Shown: in pieces, positions 10,838-21,427 of the stretch
Numbering within the stretch: the first letter of the stretch is position 1
Layout of the letters: each line of letters begins with the position of its first letter
Source: Burkholderia ubonensis
Lineage (GTDB): Bacteria; Pseudomonadota; Gammaproteobacteria; Burkholderiales; Burkholderiaceae
Assembly (NCBI RefSeq): GCF_001718695.1
Contig: NZ_CP013420.1
Coordinates: 2,976,001-3,040,000, forward strand
Length of the DNA stretch: 64,000 bases
Direction of reading: 5' to 3'
The notes under the pieces: model-generated
What the model saw: the letters and a program-made list of their open reading frames with translations, nothing else
Told to the model about the DNA's origin: nothing
The model's database searches: none
Made by a program: the position numbers and the translations under genes

Positions 10838-12739
10838 ATGCGCCTCACGCCGCCGCCGATCCTCCCCATGCGCCGATTTCCCGCTTCCGGCGAGCCCGCG
10901 CCGCTTCACACCGGGCCCCGCAACGACTGGCAGACCATCCGTTCGCTGCTGCCGTACCTGACGACCTACAAGTGGCGCGTCGCGCTCGCGCTCGGCTGCC
11001 TGATCGGCGCGAAGGTCGCGAACCTCGGCGTGCCGGTCGTGATGAAGCGCATCGTCGACCATCTCGCCGCGGTGCAGCAGCTGACCGCGCTCGGCCGCGC
11101 CGAGCAGTCGGCCGGGATCGTGCTCGCGGGCGGCGTCGGGCTGCTCGTCGTCGCGTATGCGCTCGTGCGGCTGTCGACGTCGCTGTTCACCGAGCTGCGC
11201 GAGATCCTGTTCTCGAAAGTGACCGAAAGCGCGGTGCGGCGGCTCGCGCTGCAGGTGTTCCGGCATCTGCACGGGCTGTCGCTGCGGTTTCACCTCGAAC
11301 GCCAGACGGGCGGCATGTCGCGCGACATCGAACGCGGCACGCGCGGCATCCAGCAGCTCATTTCGTACTCGCTGTACAGCATCCTGCCGACGCTCGTCGA
11401 GGTCGGCCTCGTGCTCGGCTTCCTCGTCGTCAAGTACGACGCTTACTACGCGTACGTCACGTTCGCCGCGCTGGTCGCGTACATCGTGTTCACCGTGAAG
11501 GTCACCAACTGGCGCACGCATTTCCGCCGCACGATGAACGAGCTCGACTCGCGCGCGAATTCGCGCGCGATCGATTCGCTGATCAACTACGAGACGGTCA
11601 AGTATTTCGGCAACGAGGAATGGGAGGCGCAGCGCTACGACGAGAACCTGAAGCGCTACCGCAAGGCCGCGATCCGTTCGCAGAACTCGCTGTCGCTGCT
11701 CAACTTCGGCCAGCAGGCGATCATCGGCACCGGGCTCGTGTTCATCCTGTGGCGCGCGACGCAGGGCGTGCTCGCCGGCAAGCTGACGCTCGGCGATCTC
11801 GTGCTGATCAACACGTTCATGCTGCAGCTGTACATTCCGCTGAATTTCCTCGGCGTCGTCTACCGCGAGCTGAAGCAGAGCCTCACCGACATGGACCGGA
11901 TGTTCGGGCTGCTGGCGGCGGCGAAGGAGGTCGCGGACGCGCCCGATGCGGCGCCGCTCTCGGTGGCCGGCGCGCAGGTGCGCTTCGAGCACGTGAGCTT
12001 CGCGTACGAGCCGGCGCGGCCGATCCTGCACGACGTGACGTTTACGATCGACGCCGGCACGACGACCGCGGTGGTCGGCCACAGCGGCTCGGGCAAGTCG
12101 ACGCTGTCGCGCCTGCTGTTCCGCTTCTACGATCTCGACCGGCAGGCGGGCGGCGCGATCCGCATCGACGGGCAGGACATCCGCGACGTCACGCAGGATT
12201 CGCTGCGCGCGTCGATCGGCATCGTGCCGCAGGACACCGTGCTGTTCAACGATTCGATCTACTACAACATCGCGTACGGCCGGCCGACCGCGACCCGCGA
12301 CGAGGTGATCGCGGCCGCGCGCGCCGCGCACATCCACGACTTCGTCGAAAGTTTGCCGAAGGGCTATGACACGCCGGTCGGCGAGCGCGGGCTCAAGCTG
12401 TCGGGCGGCGAGAAGCAGCGCGTCGCGATCGCGCGCACGCTGCTGAAGAACCCGCCGGTCCTGCTGTTCGACGAGGCGACGTCGGCGCTCGACTCGCGTT
12501 CGGAGCGCGCGATCCAGCACGAGCTCGAGCAGATCGCGCGGCATCGCACGACGCTCGTGATCGCGCACCGGCTGTCGACGGTCGTGCACGCGCGGCAGAT
12601 CCTGGTGATGGATCACGGGCGGATCGTCGAGCGCGGCACGCACGACGAGCTGGTACGCGCGGACGGGCTGTATGCGCAGATGTGGGCGCTGCAGCAGCAG
12701 CGCGCGGCGGCGGGCGGGGAGGAGGCCGAGGAGGTTTGA
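10838..12739 (+). CDS. Atm1-type ABC exporter (fused permease and ATPase)
   Basis: A 633-residue half-transporter: an N-terminal six-helix membrane domain (about residues 40-330) and a C-terminal ATPase. It has Walker A GHSGSGKST, the signature LSGGEKQR, Walker B VLLFDEATSALD and the switch histidine in VIAHRLST. The segment NYETVKYFGNEEWEAQRYDENL is diagnostic of the Atm1/HMT1 subfamily, whose members export glutathione-linked sulfur or metal compounds across the inner membrane. It would act as a homodimer. No ribosome site singles out the start; ATG at 10868 would shorten the protein by ten residues. Confidence 0.88.
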   Translation: MRLTPPPILPMRRFPASGEPAPLHTGPRNDWQTIRSLLPYLTTYKWRVALALGCLIGAKVANLGVPVVMKRIVDHLAAVQQLTALGRAEQSAGIVLAGGVGLLVVAYALVRLSTSLFTELREILFSKVTESAVRRLALQVFRHLHGLSLRFHLERQTGGMSRDIERGTRGIQQLISYSLYSILPTLVEVGLVLGFLVVKYDAYYAYVTFAALVAYIVFTVKVTNWRTHFRRTMNELDSRANSRAIDSLINYETVKYFGNEEWEAQRYDENLKRYRKAAIRSQNSLSLLNFGQQAIIGTGLVFILWRATQGVLAGKLTLGDLVLINTFMLQLYIPLNFLGVVYRELKQSLTDMDRMFGLLAAAKEVADAPDAAPLSVAGAQVRFEHVSFAYEPARPILHDVTFTIDAGTTTAVVGHSGSGKSTLSRLLFRFYDLDRQAGGAIRIDGQDIRDVTQDSLRASIGIVPQDTVLFNDSIYYNIAYGRPTATRDEVIAAARAAHIHDFVESLPKGYDTPVGERGLKLSGGEKQRVAIARTLLKNPPVLLFDEATSALDSRSERAIQHELEQIARHRTTLVIAHRLSTVVHARQILVMDHGRIVERGTHDELVRADGLYAQMWALQQQRAAAGGEEAEEV

Positions 12740-12790
12740 GCGGCTCGGGCGGCTTGGGCGGCGCGAAGGCCCCGCCCGGCCCGTTCGCGG

Positions 12791-13510
12791 TCAGCGCGCG
12801 CCGCGCAGCCGCATGTCGAGCTCGCCGAGCTGCGCGGGCGTGCCGACGTTTTCCCAGATCCCTTCGTACAGCTCGCCGCTCGCGCGGCCGGCCTCGATCG
12901 CCGCGCGGTAGTACGGCGTCAGCGCGCGCCGCGTGCCGGGCGCGAGGTCGGCGAACATCCGCGTATCGTACAGGCCGATGTTGCCGAACGTGAAACGCCG
13001 GGCGCCGTCGAGCGACAGCCGGCCGTCGGCGTCGAGCGCGAAATCGCCCGCCGGATGGAACGGCGGGTTCGGCACCATCACCAGATGCATCGCGGGCGCG
13101 TCGAGCGCGGCCATCCGCGCCGCGCGCGCGGCGAGCGTGCGGTAGTCGAATTCGCAGAACACGTCGCCGCTGACCGCGACGAACACCGTCGGCCGGTCGT
13201 CACGTTCGAGCAGCGGCAGCGCCTGCGCGATGCCGCCCGCGGTTTCGAGCGCGTCGCCCTCGGCCGAGTACGCGAGCCGCACGCCCCAGCGCGAACCGTC
13301 GCCGAGCGCGGCTTCGATCTGCGCGCCGAGCCACGCGTGGTTGATCACGATCGATTCGATGCCCGCCTGCGCGAGCCGCTCGATCTGCCAGACGATCAGC
13401 GGCTTGCCGCCCGCCTCGAGCAGCGGTTTCGGGCAGGTGTCGGTGAGCGGGCGCATCCGTTCGCCGCGCCCGGCGGCGAAGATCATCGCCGTGGTGAGGG
13501 ATGGGCTCAT
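12791..13510 (-). CDS. murU: N-acetylmuramate alpha-1-phosphate uridylyltransferase
   Basis: A 239-residue nucleotidyltransferase with the sugar-1-phosphate nucleotidylyltransferase signature MIFAAGRGERMRPLTDTCPKPL (residues 9-30) and an SGDVF metal-binding segment. In Pseudomonas and Burkholderia this gene sits directly after amgK, and together they recycle cell-wall MurNAc to UDP-MurNAc, bypassing de novo synthesis and its fosfomycin-sensitive step. Here the start follows the amgK stop by two bases, so the genes are co-transcribed. The identification rests on the pairing with amgK; the sequence alone would allow a general hexose-1-phosphate uridylyltransferase. Confidence 0.88.
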   Translation of the reverse strand: MSPSLTTAMIFAAGRGERMRPLTDTCPKPLLEAGGKPLIVWQIERLAQAGIESIVINHAWLGAQIEAALGDGSRWGVRLAYSAEGDALETAGGIAQALPLLERDDRPTVFVAVSGDVFCEFDYRTLAARAARMAALDAPAMHLVMVPNPPFHPAGDFALDADGRLSLDGARRFTFGNIGLYDTRMFADLAPGTRRALTPYYRAAIEAGRASGELYEGIWENVGTPAQLGELDMRLRGAR

Positions 13511-13512
13511 CT

Positions 13513-14547
13513 TCAGAACGTATAGCCGACGTCGGGGGTGGCGCCTTCGAGCTCGTCGAGCAGCTTCGCGAACGGCGCGAGCGGGCGGTAGCGCAGCGCG
13601 ACCTTGCGCGCGTACGCGAGGAAGCGCGGCAGGTCGGCGAGATACTGCGGCTTGCCGTCGCGATAGTTGAGGCGCGCGAACAGGCCGAGGATCTTGATGT
13701 GCCGCTGCAGGCCGATCCATTCGAGCTGGCGGTAGAACTCGCCGAAGTCCGGATCGACCGGCAGGCCGGCCTTCTTCGCCTTCTCCCAGTAATACGCGAA
13801 GCAGTCGAGCTCGAACTCCTCGTCCCAGCTGATGAACGCGTCGCGCAGCAGCGACACGACGTCGTAGGTCAGCGGCCCAACGACTGCGTCCTGGAAGTCG
13901 AGCACGCCCGGATTCGGCTCGCAGACCATCAGGTTGCGCGGCATGAAATCGCGCAGCATGAAACCCTGCGGCTGCGCGCGGGCGCTCGCGATCAGCAGCG
14001 CGAAGGTGCGCTCGAGCGTGCCGCGCATCGCGTCGGTGACCGTCTTGCCGAGGTGCCGGCCGACGTACCACTCGGGCATCAGCTCCATTTCGCGGCGCAG
14101 GAACGCCTCGTCGAACGCCGGCAGCACGCCGGGCGCGGAGCTCAGCTGGAAGCGGATCAGCGCGTCGAGCGCGGCGCGCATCAGCGGCCGCGCGGCGAGC
14201 GGCGCCGCCGGGTCGAGCACCGACAGGTACGACGTCCGGCCGAGATCCGTCACGAGCATGAAGCCGTCGTCGAAATCGTGCTCGAGCACCTGCGGCGCGT
14301 GGACGCCCGCGGCGGCGAGCATCTGCGCGACCTGGACGAACTCGCGGCACTTCTCGGGCGGCGGCGCGTCGACGGCGATCAGCGAGCCGCCGGGGCTCGC
14401 GGGCGACGCGACGCGGAAGTAGCGGCGAAAGCCCGCGTCCGTGGACGCGGGCGCGAGGGTGTCGAGGTCGAGGGCGTGGCGCGCGGCGAGCGGGTGCAGC
14501 CAGGCGGTGAGCGCTTCGAGGCGGGAATCGTCGGATGGGGGCGTCAT
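13513..14547 (-). CDS. amgK: N-acetylmuramate/N-acetylglucosamine kinase (anomeric), AmgK
   Basis: A 344-residue member of the aminoglycoside-phosphotransferase fold. It phosphorylates MurNAc and GlcNAc at C1 in peptidoglycan recycling. The catalytic loop is MLRDFMPRN (Asp200, Asn205): the histidine that usually precedes the Asp is Leu here. The metal-binding DFQDAVVGP follows at 217-225. The nucleotide-binding N lobe contains SLIAVDAPPPEK. It is first of the amgK-murU pair and divergent from lptD, with 214 bp between the genes. Confidence 0.88.
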   Translation of the reverse strand: MTPPSDDSRLEALTAWLHPLAARHALDLDTLAPASTDAGFRRYFRVASPASPGGSLIAVDAPPPEKCREFVQVAQMLAAAGVHAPQVLEHDFDDGFMLVTDLGRTSYLSVLDPAAPLAARPLMRAALDALIRFQLSSAPGVLPAFDEAFLRREMELMPEWYVGRHLGKTVTDAMRGTLERTFALLIASARAQPQGFMLRDFMPRNLMVCEPNPGVLDFQDAVVGPLTYDVVSLLRDAFISWDEEFELDCFAYYWEKAKKAGLPVDPDFGEFYRQLEWIGLQRHIKILGLFARLNYRDGKPQYLADLPRFLAYARKVALRYRPLAPFAKLLDELEGATPDVGYTF

Positions 14548-14578
14548 GAAACTCGGAGGAGGGGGGAACGTCTTGCCA

Positions 14579-14585
14579 TATAATA
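14579..14585 (-). promoter_or_regulatory. possible -10 element in the amgK/lptD divergent region
   Basis: TATAAT on the + strand at 14579-14584 overlaps TATTAT on the - strand at 14580-14585. The minus-strand reading lies about 33 bp before amgK, a suitable distance. No matching TTGACA-like -35 is visible for either strand, so this is weak. Confidence 0.3.
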
Positions 14586-14761
14586 CCCCACGACTTTTTT
14601 GACGCGCCCCGCGTCAGCATCCGCCGTGCAGGCCCGCCGCCTGTCGCGCCGTTCGCCCGATCGCCTCCCCTGGTTTGCGCTCAGCCGCAGTCACGGTTCG
14701 ATTGCGCGGGCCGCGATGCGCGACCGCACGGGTTGACGAGGGGCGATTCGCCAAACGATAG

Positions 14762-17131
14762 ATGCCGCCCAAACCGCTATTCCCGATTGTTTCCCCCGGT
14801 GACGGGGCGCCGCGCAAACGGCGGCTCGCGCTCGCGCTCCTGGCCGTGCCGGGCCTCGTGCCGGCGGTGTCGCACGCGCAGCTGACGGGCGCGGCCGCGC
14901 AGCCGCAGCCGCTCGATTCGCCGTGGGATCTGCGTCTCGCGCCCCAGCTCGAGGATCATCCGCTCAAGGAAGGGGCGAAGCCTGCGACCTTCGTGATCGC
15001 CGACCACACGAGCGGCACGGCCGACCAGGACCTCGCCGCGAAAGGCTCGGCCGAGCTGCGCCGCGGCAATGCGGCCGTGAAGGCCGACGCGCTCCACTAC
15101 GATCAGGATACCGACATGGCCGATGCGTACGGCCAGGTCAAGGTGGTCAACGGCGGCACGTCGTTCGCCGGCCCCGAGGCGCACCTGAAGGTCGAGTCGA
15201 ACCAGGGCTTCATGACGGCGCCGAAGTACCACTTCAACGCGACGGGCGGGTCGGGCAGCGCGGAGCGCGTCGACATGCTCGACGCCGAGCGCTCGGTGTT
15301 CGTCAACGGCACCTACACCGCGTGCCAGTGCGCGGCGCATCCCGCGTGGTACCTCAAGGGCAGCCGGTTCGACTTCGACACCGGCGCCGACGAGGGCACG
15401 GCCCGCAACAGCGTGCTGTTCTTCCAGGGGGTGCCGATCTTCGCGAGCCCGTGGATGACGTTCCCGCTGTCGGGGGAGCGGCGCAGCGGCCTGCTGCCGC
15501 CGACGTTCGTGCCGAGCTCGGACAACGGCTTCGAGCTGGCGCTGCCGTACTACTTCAACATCGCGCCGAACCGCGACCTGACGCTCACGCCGCGGATTCT
15601 CGCGAAGCGCGGGGTGCAGACGCAGGCGACGTTCCGCTACCTGTCGACGAGCTATTCGGGCGTGTTCACCGGCGAGTTCCTGCCGGACGACCGGCTCGCG
15701 CACCGCAACCGCTACGCGATCTACTGGCAGCACCAGCAGAACTTCGGCAGCGGCTTCGGCGGCTACGTGTACTACAACAAGGTCTCGGACAACCAGTATC
15801 CCGAAAACCTCGGGGCGGTGTCGTCGAGCCAGTTCGTCAACGGTACGCAGACGCTGTACCAGCAGGAGGCCGGCCTCACGTACAACAACGGCCCGTGGTC
15901 GGTGCTCGCCCGCTACCAGCACTGGCAGACGCTGCCGCCGTCGATCGCGCCGTACAGCCGCGAGCCGCAGTTGAACGTGAAGTACGCGAAGTACAACGTC
16001 GGCGGCTTCGACTTCGGCGCGGAAGCCGACTATTCGCGCTTTCGCATCACGACGGCCGACGCGACGCAGGGCGACCGGATCGTCTTCAACCCGTACATCG
16101 CGTACGGGGTCTACGGCCCCGGCTATTTCGCGGTGCCGAAGGTCCAGTACCACTTCGCGTCGTACGACCTGGGCCACCTGTCGACGAGCACGCCGAACAA
16201 TCCGAAGCGCTTCACCGAATCGATCCCGACCGTGAGCTTCGACACGGGCCTGATCTTCGACCGCTCGGTGCGCCTGTTCGGCCAGGATTTCATTCAGACG
16301 CTCGAGCCGCGCCTGTACTACGTGTACACGCCGTACCGCAACCAGTCGAGCGCGCCGCTGTTCGACACCGCGGAATCGGACTTCGGCCTTGCCGAGATCT
16401 ACCAGCCGAACACGTTCGTCGGCAACGACCGGGTTGCCGACGCGAACCGCCTGACGGCCGGGCTGACGTCGCGCTTCATCGATCCGCGCACCGGCGACGA
16501 GCGCGCGCGCTTCGTGGTCGCGCAGCAGTACTATTTCGCCGACCAGCGCGTGACGCTCACCCCGACGCAGGCGGCCGTGCAGGCGCGGCACTCGGACCTG
16601 ATCGCGGGCGCCGCGATCAAGCTGGGCGCCGGCTTCGCGTCGGAAACGGCGTTCCAGTACAACCAGAACAACAACCAGCTCACGAAGTCGAGCATCGGTT
16701 TCGCGTACAGCCCCGAGGTGCGCAAGGTGATCAGCGTCGGCTACCGCTACACGCGGGCGACCGCGACGCTGGACGGCCGGCCGATCAACCAGTTCCTGGT
16801 GTCCGGGCAGTGGCCGCTGACCCGCCGCCTGTACGCGGTCGGCCGCTTCAACTACGACTTCGCCAGCAACCGGATGATCGACAGCGTGGTCGGCTTACAA
16901 TACGACGCGGATTGCTGGGCGCTCGGGGTCGGTATCCAGCGGTACGCGAACGGCGTGGATTCGTCGTTGCAGCAGCGGAATACGTCGTCGCGGATCATGG
17001 CGCAGCTCACGCTCAAGGGGCTGTCGACCATCGACAACGGCCTCGTGAGCGCGTTCCGCGCCGGGGTGCAGGGCTATACGCCGCTGCCGCCCGCGCCGCC
17101 GCCGCTGTCCCGCTTCAGCAACTACGACTAA
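14762..17131 (+). CDS. lptD: LPS-assembly outer membrane protein LptD
   Basis: A 789-residue outer-membrane beta-barrel that inserts lipopolysaccharide into the outer leaflet with LptE. The N-terminal signal ends PAVSHA-Q (cleavage near residue 39). Then comes the periplasmic beta-jellyroll (OstA-like) part with [17 protein letters not shown] and repeated short strands. The large barrel domain (about residue 270 onward) contains [22 protein letters not shown] and ends in an aromatic tail, RFSNYD. Two cysteines occur together in TACQC and one near [10 protein letters not shown], the pattern of LptD inter-domain disulfides. surA follows 62 bp later, and that periplasmic chaperone helps LptD fold. 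Confidence 0.96.
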   Translation: MPPKPLFPIVSPGDGAPRKRRLALALLAVPGLVPAVSHAQLTGAAAQPQPLDSPWDLRLAPQLEDHPLKEGAKPATFVIADHTSGTADQDLAAKGSAELRRGNAAVKADALHYDQDTDMADAYGQVKVVNGGTSFAGPEAHLKVESNQGFMTAPKYHFNATGGSGSAERVDMLDAERSVFVNGTYTACQCAAHPAWYLKGSRFDFDTGADEGTARNSVLFFQGVPIFASPWMTFPLSGERRSGLLPPTFVPSSDNGFELALPYYFNIAPNRDLTLTPRILAKRGVQTQATFRYLSTSYSGVFTGEFLPDDRLAHRNRYAIYWQHQQNFGSGFGGYVYYNKVSDNQYPENLGAVSSSQFVNGTQTLYQQEAGLTYNNGPWSVLARYQHWQTLPPSIAPYSREPQLNVKYAKYNVGGFDFGAEADYSRFRITTADATQGDRIVFNPYIAYGVYGPGYFAVPKVQYHFASYDLGHLSTSTPNNPKRFTESIPTVSFDTGLIFDRSVRLFGQDFIQTLEPRLYYVYTPYRNQSSAPLFDTAESDFGLAEIYQPNTFVGNDRVADANRLTAGLTSRFIDPRTGDERARFVVAQQYYFADQRVTLTPTQAAVQARHSDLIAGAAIKLGAGFASETAFQYNQNNNQLTKSSIGFAYSPEVRKVISVGYRYTRATATLDGRPINQFLVSGQWPLTRRLYAVGRFNYDFASNRMIDSVVGLQYDADCWALGVGIQRYANGVDSSLQQRNTSSRIMAQLTLKGLSTIDNGLVSAFRAGVQGYTPLPPAPPPLSRFSNYD

Positions 17132-17193
17132 CGCCGGGGCGGCCGAAGGCGCCGGCGCCGGACCAGCACGATTTCAATGGAGTATCAGTGGCA

Positions 17194-18552
17194 ATGAAGA
17201 AAACCCTTCGCTTCGCGGCAGTCGTCTCCAGCCTCGCCGCGTCCGCCGCGCTGCTCGTCGCTGCGCCGGCTGCGGCGCAGGCGCTCGGCTCGCATGGCGC
17301 ACAGCTCACCGACGAAGTCGTCGCGGTCGTCAACAACGACGTGATCACGGGCCGCGAGCTCGACCAGCGCGTCGGCCTGATCTCGCGCCGCCTGAAGCAG
17401 CAGAACGCGCCGGTGCCGCCGCTCGACCAGATGCGCGCGCAGGTGCTGAACCAGATGGTGCTCGAACGCATCCAGGTGCAGAAGGCCAAGGACGACGGGA
17501 TCCGGATCGACGACGCAGCCGTGCAGTCGACGCTGCAGCGGCTCGCGCAGGCGAACGGCATGACGCTCGACCAGTATCGTGCGCGGATCGAGGCGCAGGG
17601 CGTGCCGTGGAGCGTCTTCACGGGCGACGCGCGCACCGAGCTGATGCTGTCGAAGCTGCGCGAGCGCGAGGTCGACAGCAAGATCACCGTGTCGGACGCC
17701 GAGGTCGCGAGCTACATCGCGAGCCAGCGCGGGCCGAGCGTGTCGCAGCAGCAGGACCTGCGCTTCCAGCACATCTTCGTGAAGGCGCCGACCAGCGCGC
17801 CGCAGGCCGACATCGAGGCCGCGCAGAAGAAGGCCGACGCGCTGCTGAAGCAGGCGCAGTCGGGCGCGGATTTCGAGCGCCTCGCGAAGAACAATTCGGA
17901 AGCGGATGACGCGAAGAAGGGCGGCGACCTCGGCTTCAAGTCGCCCGGCTCGCTGCCGGCCGACGTCGTCGCGGCCGCGTCGCAGCTGCGCCCGGGCCAG
18001 GTCAATCCGACGCTGATCCGCGTGCCGGACGGCTTCGAGATCGTGCGTCTCGTCGACCGCCGCCAGAGCCAGGGCGCGTCGGCCGCCGCGCCGAAGATCG
18101 TGCAGACGCACGTGCGCCATATCCTGCTGCGCGTCGGCGAAGGCAAGTCCGAAGGCCAGGCGCGCCAGCAACTGATCGACATCCGCAAGCAGGTCGAGGC
18201 CGGCGGCGATTTCGCGAAGTTCGCGCGCACCTATTCGCAGGACGGCTCGGCGTCGCAGGGTGGCGACCTGGGCTGGATCAGCCCGGGCGAGACGGTGCCC
18301 GAGTTCGAGCGCGCGATGAACAACCTGCAGGACGGCCAGGTCAGCATCCCGGTGCGCACCGAGTACGGCTACCACCTGATCCAGGTGCTCGAACGCCGCG
18401 AATCGGAAGGCTCGGTGCAGCAGCAGATGGACATCGCGCGCCAGGCGATCGGCCAGCGCAAGGCCGAACAGGCGTATGCCGACTGGCTGCGCGAGCTGCG
18501 CGATTCGTCGTACGTGCAGGTCAAGCTCGGCGACTTCGGCGCGGCGAACTGA
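17194..18552 (+). CDS. surA: periplasmic chaperone / peptidyl-prolyl isomerase SurA
   Basis: A 452-residue protein with a classical signal peptide ([13 protein letters not shown]..., cleavage around PAAAQA), the SurA N-terminal domain ([20 protein letters not shown]) and two parvulin domains (about residues 190-290 and 305-405). The second contains [19 protein letters not shown] and ends with [11 protein letters not shown]. It chaperones outer-membrane proteins, including LptD encoded just upstream. ATG at 17194 is used. An in-frame GTG at 17188 has better spacing (5 bases) from the GGAG at 17179-17182 and would add two residues, so it may be the true start. pdxA begins 11 bp after the stop. 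Confidence 0.95.
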   Translation: MKKTLRFAAVVSSLAASAALLVAAPAAAQALGSHGAQLTDEVVAVVNNDVITGRELDQRVGLISRRLKQQNAPVPPLDQMRAQVLNQMVLERIQVQKAKDDGIRIDDAAVQSTLQRLAQANGMTLDQYRARIEAQGVPWSVFTGDARTELMLSKLREREVDSKITVSDAEVASYIASQRGPSVSQQQDLRFQHIFVKAPTSAPQADIEAAQKKADALLKQAQSGADFERLAKNNSEADDAKKGGDLGFKSPGSLPADVVAAASQLRPGQVNPTLIRVPDGFEIVRLVDRRQSQGASAAAPKIVQTHVRHILLRVGEGKSEGQARQQLIDIRKQVEAGGDFAKFARTYSQDGSASQGGDLGWISPGETVPEFERAMNNLQDGQVSIPVRTEYGYHLIQVLERRESEGSVQQQMDIARQAIGQRKAEQAYADWLRELRDSSYVQVKLGDFGAAN

Positions 18553-18563
18553 GCGAGCCGCCG

Positions 18564-19568
18564 ATGACGACGCCCGCGCTGCATATCGCGATCACGACCG
18601 GCGAGCCCGCGGGCGTTGGTCCGGAGCTGACCGCGCAGGCGCTGCGCGACGCCGGCGAGCGCTGGCCCGACGCGCGCTTCACGGTGCTCGGCGACGCGGC
18701 GCTGGTCGCCGCGCGCGCCGCGGCGGTCGGCGTGGACTGGGCGGCGCTCGTCGCGGCGGGGCAGGTTGCCGTCGCGCACCGCCCGCTCGCCGCGCCCGCG
18801 CGCGCGGGCGAGCTGGATGCGGCCAACGGCCGCTACGTGCTCGCGCTGCTCGACGCGGCGATCGACGGCGCGCTCGCGCGCGAATACGACGCGATCGTCA
18901 CCGCGCCGCTGCAGAAGAGCACGATCAACGATGCCGGCGTCCCGTTCACCGGCCACACCGAATACCTGGCGGAGCGCACCGGCACGCCGCGCGTCGTGAT
19001 GATGCTGGCGGGCACGGGCGACAGGCCGCTGCGCGTCGCGCTCGCGACGACGCACCTGCCGCTGAAGGACGTGTCCGCCGCGCTGACGATCGACGGGCTG
19101 GTCGAGACGCTGACGATCGTCGACCACGACCTGCGGCGCGACTTCGGTCTCGCCGCGCCGCGCATCCTCGTCACGGGGCTCAACCCGCACGCGGGCGAGA
19201 ACGGCTATCTCGGCCGCGAGGAGATCGACGTGATCGAGCCCGCGCTCGCGCGCGTGAAGGCGCAGGGCATCGACGCGCACGGCCCGTATCCGGCCGACAC
19301 GCTGTTCCAGCCGCGCTACCTCGCCGATGCGGACTGCGTGCTCGCGATGTTTCACGACCAGGGCCTGCCGGTGCTCAAGTACGCGACGTTCGGCGAGGGG
19401 ATCAACGTCACGCTCGGCCTGCCGATCGTCCGCACGTCGGTCGATCACGGCACCGCGCTCGACCTCGCCGGCACCGGCCGCGCCGATCCGGGCAGCATGA
19501 TCGCCGCGCTCGATACCGCCGTCACGATGGCGCGTCACCGCCGCGCAGCCCGGCCTGACGCAGCCTGA
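18564..19568 (+). CDS. pdxA: 4-hydroxythreonine-4-phosphate dehydrogenase
   Basis: A 334-residue PdxA of the pyridoxal phosphate pathway. It oxidises 4-phosphooxy-L-threonine, and the product is condensed by PdxJ. Landmarks are [14 protein letters not shown] at the N terminus, [17 protein letters not shown]-type histidine segments (ATTHLPLKD), [13 protein letters not shown], and [12 protein letters not shown] with a metal-binding histidine. It sits in the conserved lptD-surA-pdxA-rsmA order. Confidence 0.95.
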   Translation: MTTPALHIAITTGEPAGVGPELTAQALRDAGERWPDARFTVLGDAALVAARAAAVGVDWAALVAAGQVAVAHRPLAAPARAGELDAANGRYVLALLDAAIDGALAREYDAIVTAPLQKSTINDAGVPFTGHTEYLAERTGTPRVVMMLAGTGDRPLRVALATTHLPLKDVSAALTIDGLVETLTIVDHDLRRDFGLAAPRILVTGLNPHAGENGYLGREEIDVIEPALARVKAQGIDAHGPYPADTLFQPRYLADADCVLAMFHDQGLPVLKYATFGEGINVTLGLPIVRTSVDHGTALDLAGTGRADPGSMIAALDTAVTMARHRRAARPDAA

Positions 19569-19603
19569 CTCCATTCCTCGCGTTTTTTCGTTTTTTATAG
19601 TCG

Positions 19604-20431
19604 ATGTCGAACAGCAGACAGCACCAGGGCCATTTCGCGCGCAAGCGCTTCGGGCAGAACTTCCTCGTCGATCACGGCGTGATCGACTCGATCGTCGCGA
19701 CGATCGGTCCGGCGCGCGGCCAGCGGATGGTCGAGATCGGCCCGGGCCTCGGCGCACTGACCGAGCCGCTGATCGCGCGCCTCGCGACGCCCGAGTCGCC
19801 GCTGCATGCGGTCGAGCTCGACCGCGACCTGATCGCCCGGCTGCAGCAGCGCTTCGGCCCGCTGCTCGAACTGCACGCGGGCGACGCGCTCGCGTTCGAC
19901 TTCCGTTCGCTCGCGGCGGCGGGCGACAAGCCGTCGCTGCGCATCGTCGGCAACCTGCCGTACAACATTTCCAGCCCGCTGCTGTTCCACCTGATGACGT
20001 TCGCCGACGTGGTCGTCGACCAGCATTTCATGCTGCAGAACGAGGTCGTCGAGCGGATGGTCGCCGAGCCGGGCACGAAGGCGTTCTCGCGCCTGTCCGT
20101 GATGCTGCAGTACCGCTACGTGATGGACAAGATGATGGACGTGCCGCCGGAGTCGTTCCAGCCGCCGCCGAAGGTCGATTCGGCGATCGTGCGGATGATT
20201 CCGTACGAGCCGCACGAGTTGCCGGACGTCGATCCGGTGCTGCTCGGCGAGGTCGTGACGGCGGCGTTCTCGCAGCGCCGCAAGATGCTGCGCAACACGC
20301 TCGGCGACTATCGCGAGACGGTCGATTTCGACGCGCTCGGCTTCGATCTCGCGCGCCGCGCGGAAGATGTGAGCGTGGCCGAGTATGTCGGCGTCGCGCA
20401 GGCGCTTGCGGCGGCGCGCAAGGCCGGGTGA
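19604..20431 (+). CDS. rsmA: 16S rRNA (A1518/A1519-N6)-dimethyltransferase
   Basis: A 275-residue KsgA/RsmA enzyme that dimethylates two adjacent adenines near the 3' end of 16S rRNA late in small-subunit assembly. SAM-binding motif I is [14 protein letters not shown] and the catalytic motif is GNLPYNIS. The start is the ATG right after a T-rich spacer; [10 protein letters not shown] follows near the N terminus, as in the family. It is last in the lptD-surA-pdxA-rsmA group and is followed by a strong terminator. Confidence 0.96.
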   Translation: MSNSRQHQGHFARKRFGQNFLVDHGVIDSIVATIGPARGQRMVEIGPGLGALTEPLIARLATPESPLHAVELDRDLIARLQQRFGPLLELHAGDALAFDFRSLAAAGDKPSLRIVGNLPYNISSPLLFHLMTFADVVVDQHFMLQNEVVERMVAEPGTKAFSRLSVMLQYRYVMDKMMDVPPESFQPPPKVDSAIVRMIPYEPHELPDVDPVLLGEVVTAAFSQRRKMLRNTLGDYRETVDFDALGFDLARRAEDVSVAEYVGVAQALAAARKAG

Positions 20432-20472
20432 CGCACGCGGCGCTGACGCCGGAAACGCACGCCGATCTTCGA

Positions 20473-20496
20473 GGCTGCCCCGAGGGCAGCCTTTTT
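20473..20496 (+). terminator. Rho-independent terminator after rsmA
   Basis: The stem GGCTGCC (20473-20479) with GGCAGCC (20485-20491), a 5-base loop and TTTTT end the lptD-surA-pdxA-rsmA transcript. The last T touches the stop codon of the convergent transporter gene. Confidence 0.85.
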
Positions 20497-21427
20497 CAAT
20501 TGCGCGCGGGCGCGTTGACGAGCCCGATGCCGGCCAGCACCAGTGCGGCGGCCGACATGAAGCGCCAGCCGACCGATTCGCCGAGCAACAGCACCCCGAA
20601 CGCAACGCCGAACAGCGGCGACAGGAACGTGAACACCGACAGCCGCGACGCGATGTAGCGCGTCAGCAGCCAGAACCACGACAGATAGCTGACGAACGCG
20701 ACGATCACCGACTGGTACGCGAGGCTCGCGACCGCGACGGGCGTCACGTGCGCGAACGATGCCTGGCCGAGCAGCGCAGCGAGCGCGAGCAGCATCGCGG
20801 CCGACACCGTGAGCTGGTAGAACAGCGTCTTGCTCGCGCTCGCATATGCGCGAGCGACGTCGAGCGCACGACGACCGTCGTCGCCGCCCACATCGCGCCG
20901 CCGAGAATCCCGAGCGCGTCGCCGGCAAGCTCCGCGAGCACCGACGCGCCGGGTGCGAGCGGCTTCAGGAAGCCGTCGGCGAACGCGAGCGCGATGCCGG
21001 CGAACGCCAGGCCGACGCCGAGCCACTGGGTGCGCTGCAGGCGCTCGCCCGGCGTGAACAGGTGCAGGCCGAGCGCGGTGAAGCACGGCGCCGTGTACAG
21101 GAAGATCGCCATGTGCGACGCGCTCGTCAGCGTCAGGCCGAAGAACACGCAGATGAATTCGCCGGCGAACAGTGCGCCGGCCGCGAGTCCGGGGCCGAAC
21201 GTGCGGTCCGCGCGGAACAGCGGCGTGCCGCGTGTGCGCGCCCAGCCCCACAGCAGCAGCGCGGCGATCAGCGAGCGCAGGCCGGCCTGGAGCATCGGCG
21301 GGATCGCGGCGTTGGTGCTCTTGATCGCGACCTGCTGGAAACCCCAGATCGCGCACAGCAGCAGCATCAGCCCGACTGCGCGTGCGTCCAGCGCGCCGCG
21401 CGTCGGCGATGCGGCGAGCGCGCTCAT
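20496..21427 (-). pseudogene. EamA/DMT-family transporter, interrupted by a frameshift
   Basis: Two overlapping frames together make one ten-helix drug/metabolite transporter of about 310 residues. The first frame runs from the ATG at 21427 (MSALAASPTRGALDARAVG...) through LCAIWGFQQVAIK and GLTLTSASHMAIFLYTAPCF to TTVVVRSTSLA. The second continues with ASASKTLFYQL and ends LVLAGIGLVNAPARN at 20496. The break is at about 20843-20851, where CATATG lies inside GCTCGC...GCGAGC. The gene lacks one base net (or has two extra). This is a real loss of function or a sequencing error; otherwise the protein looks complete. Substrate is unknown; the family exports metabolites. Confidence 0.78.

Noticed and set aside
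19585..19601. T-rich stretch TTTTTTCGTTTTTTAT before rsmA, considered as a terminator
   Set aside because: No stem precedes it, and pdxA and rsmA are normally co-transcribed.
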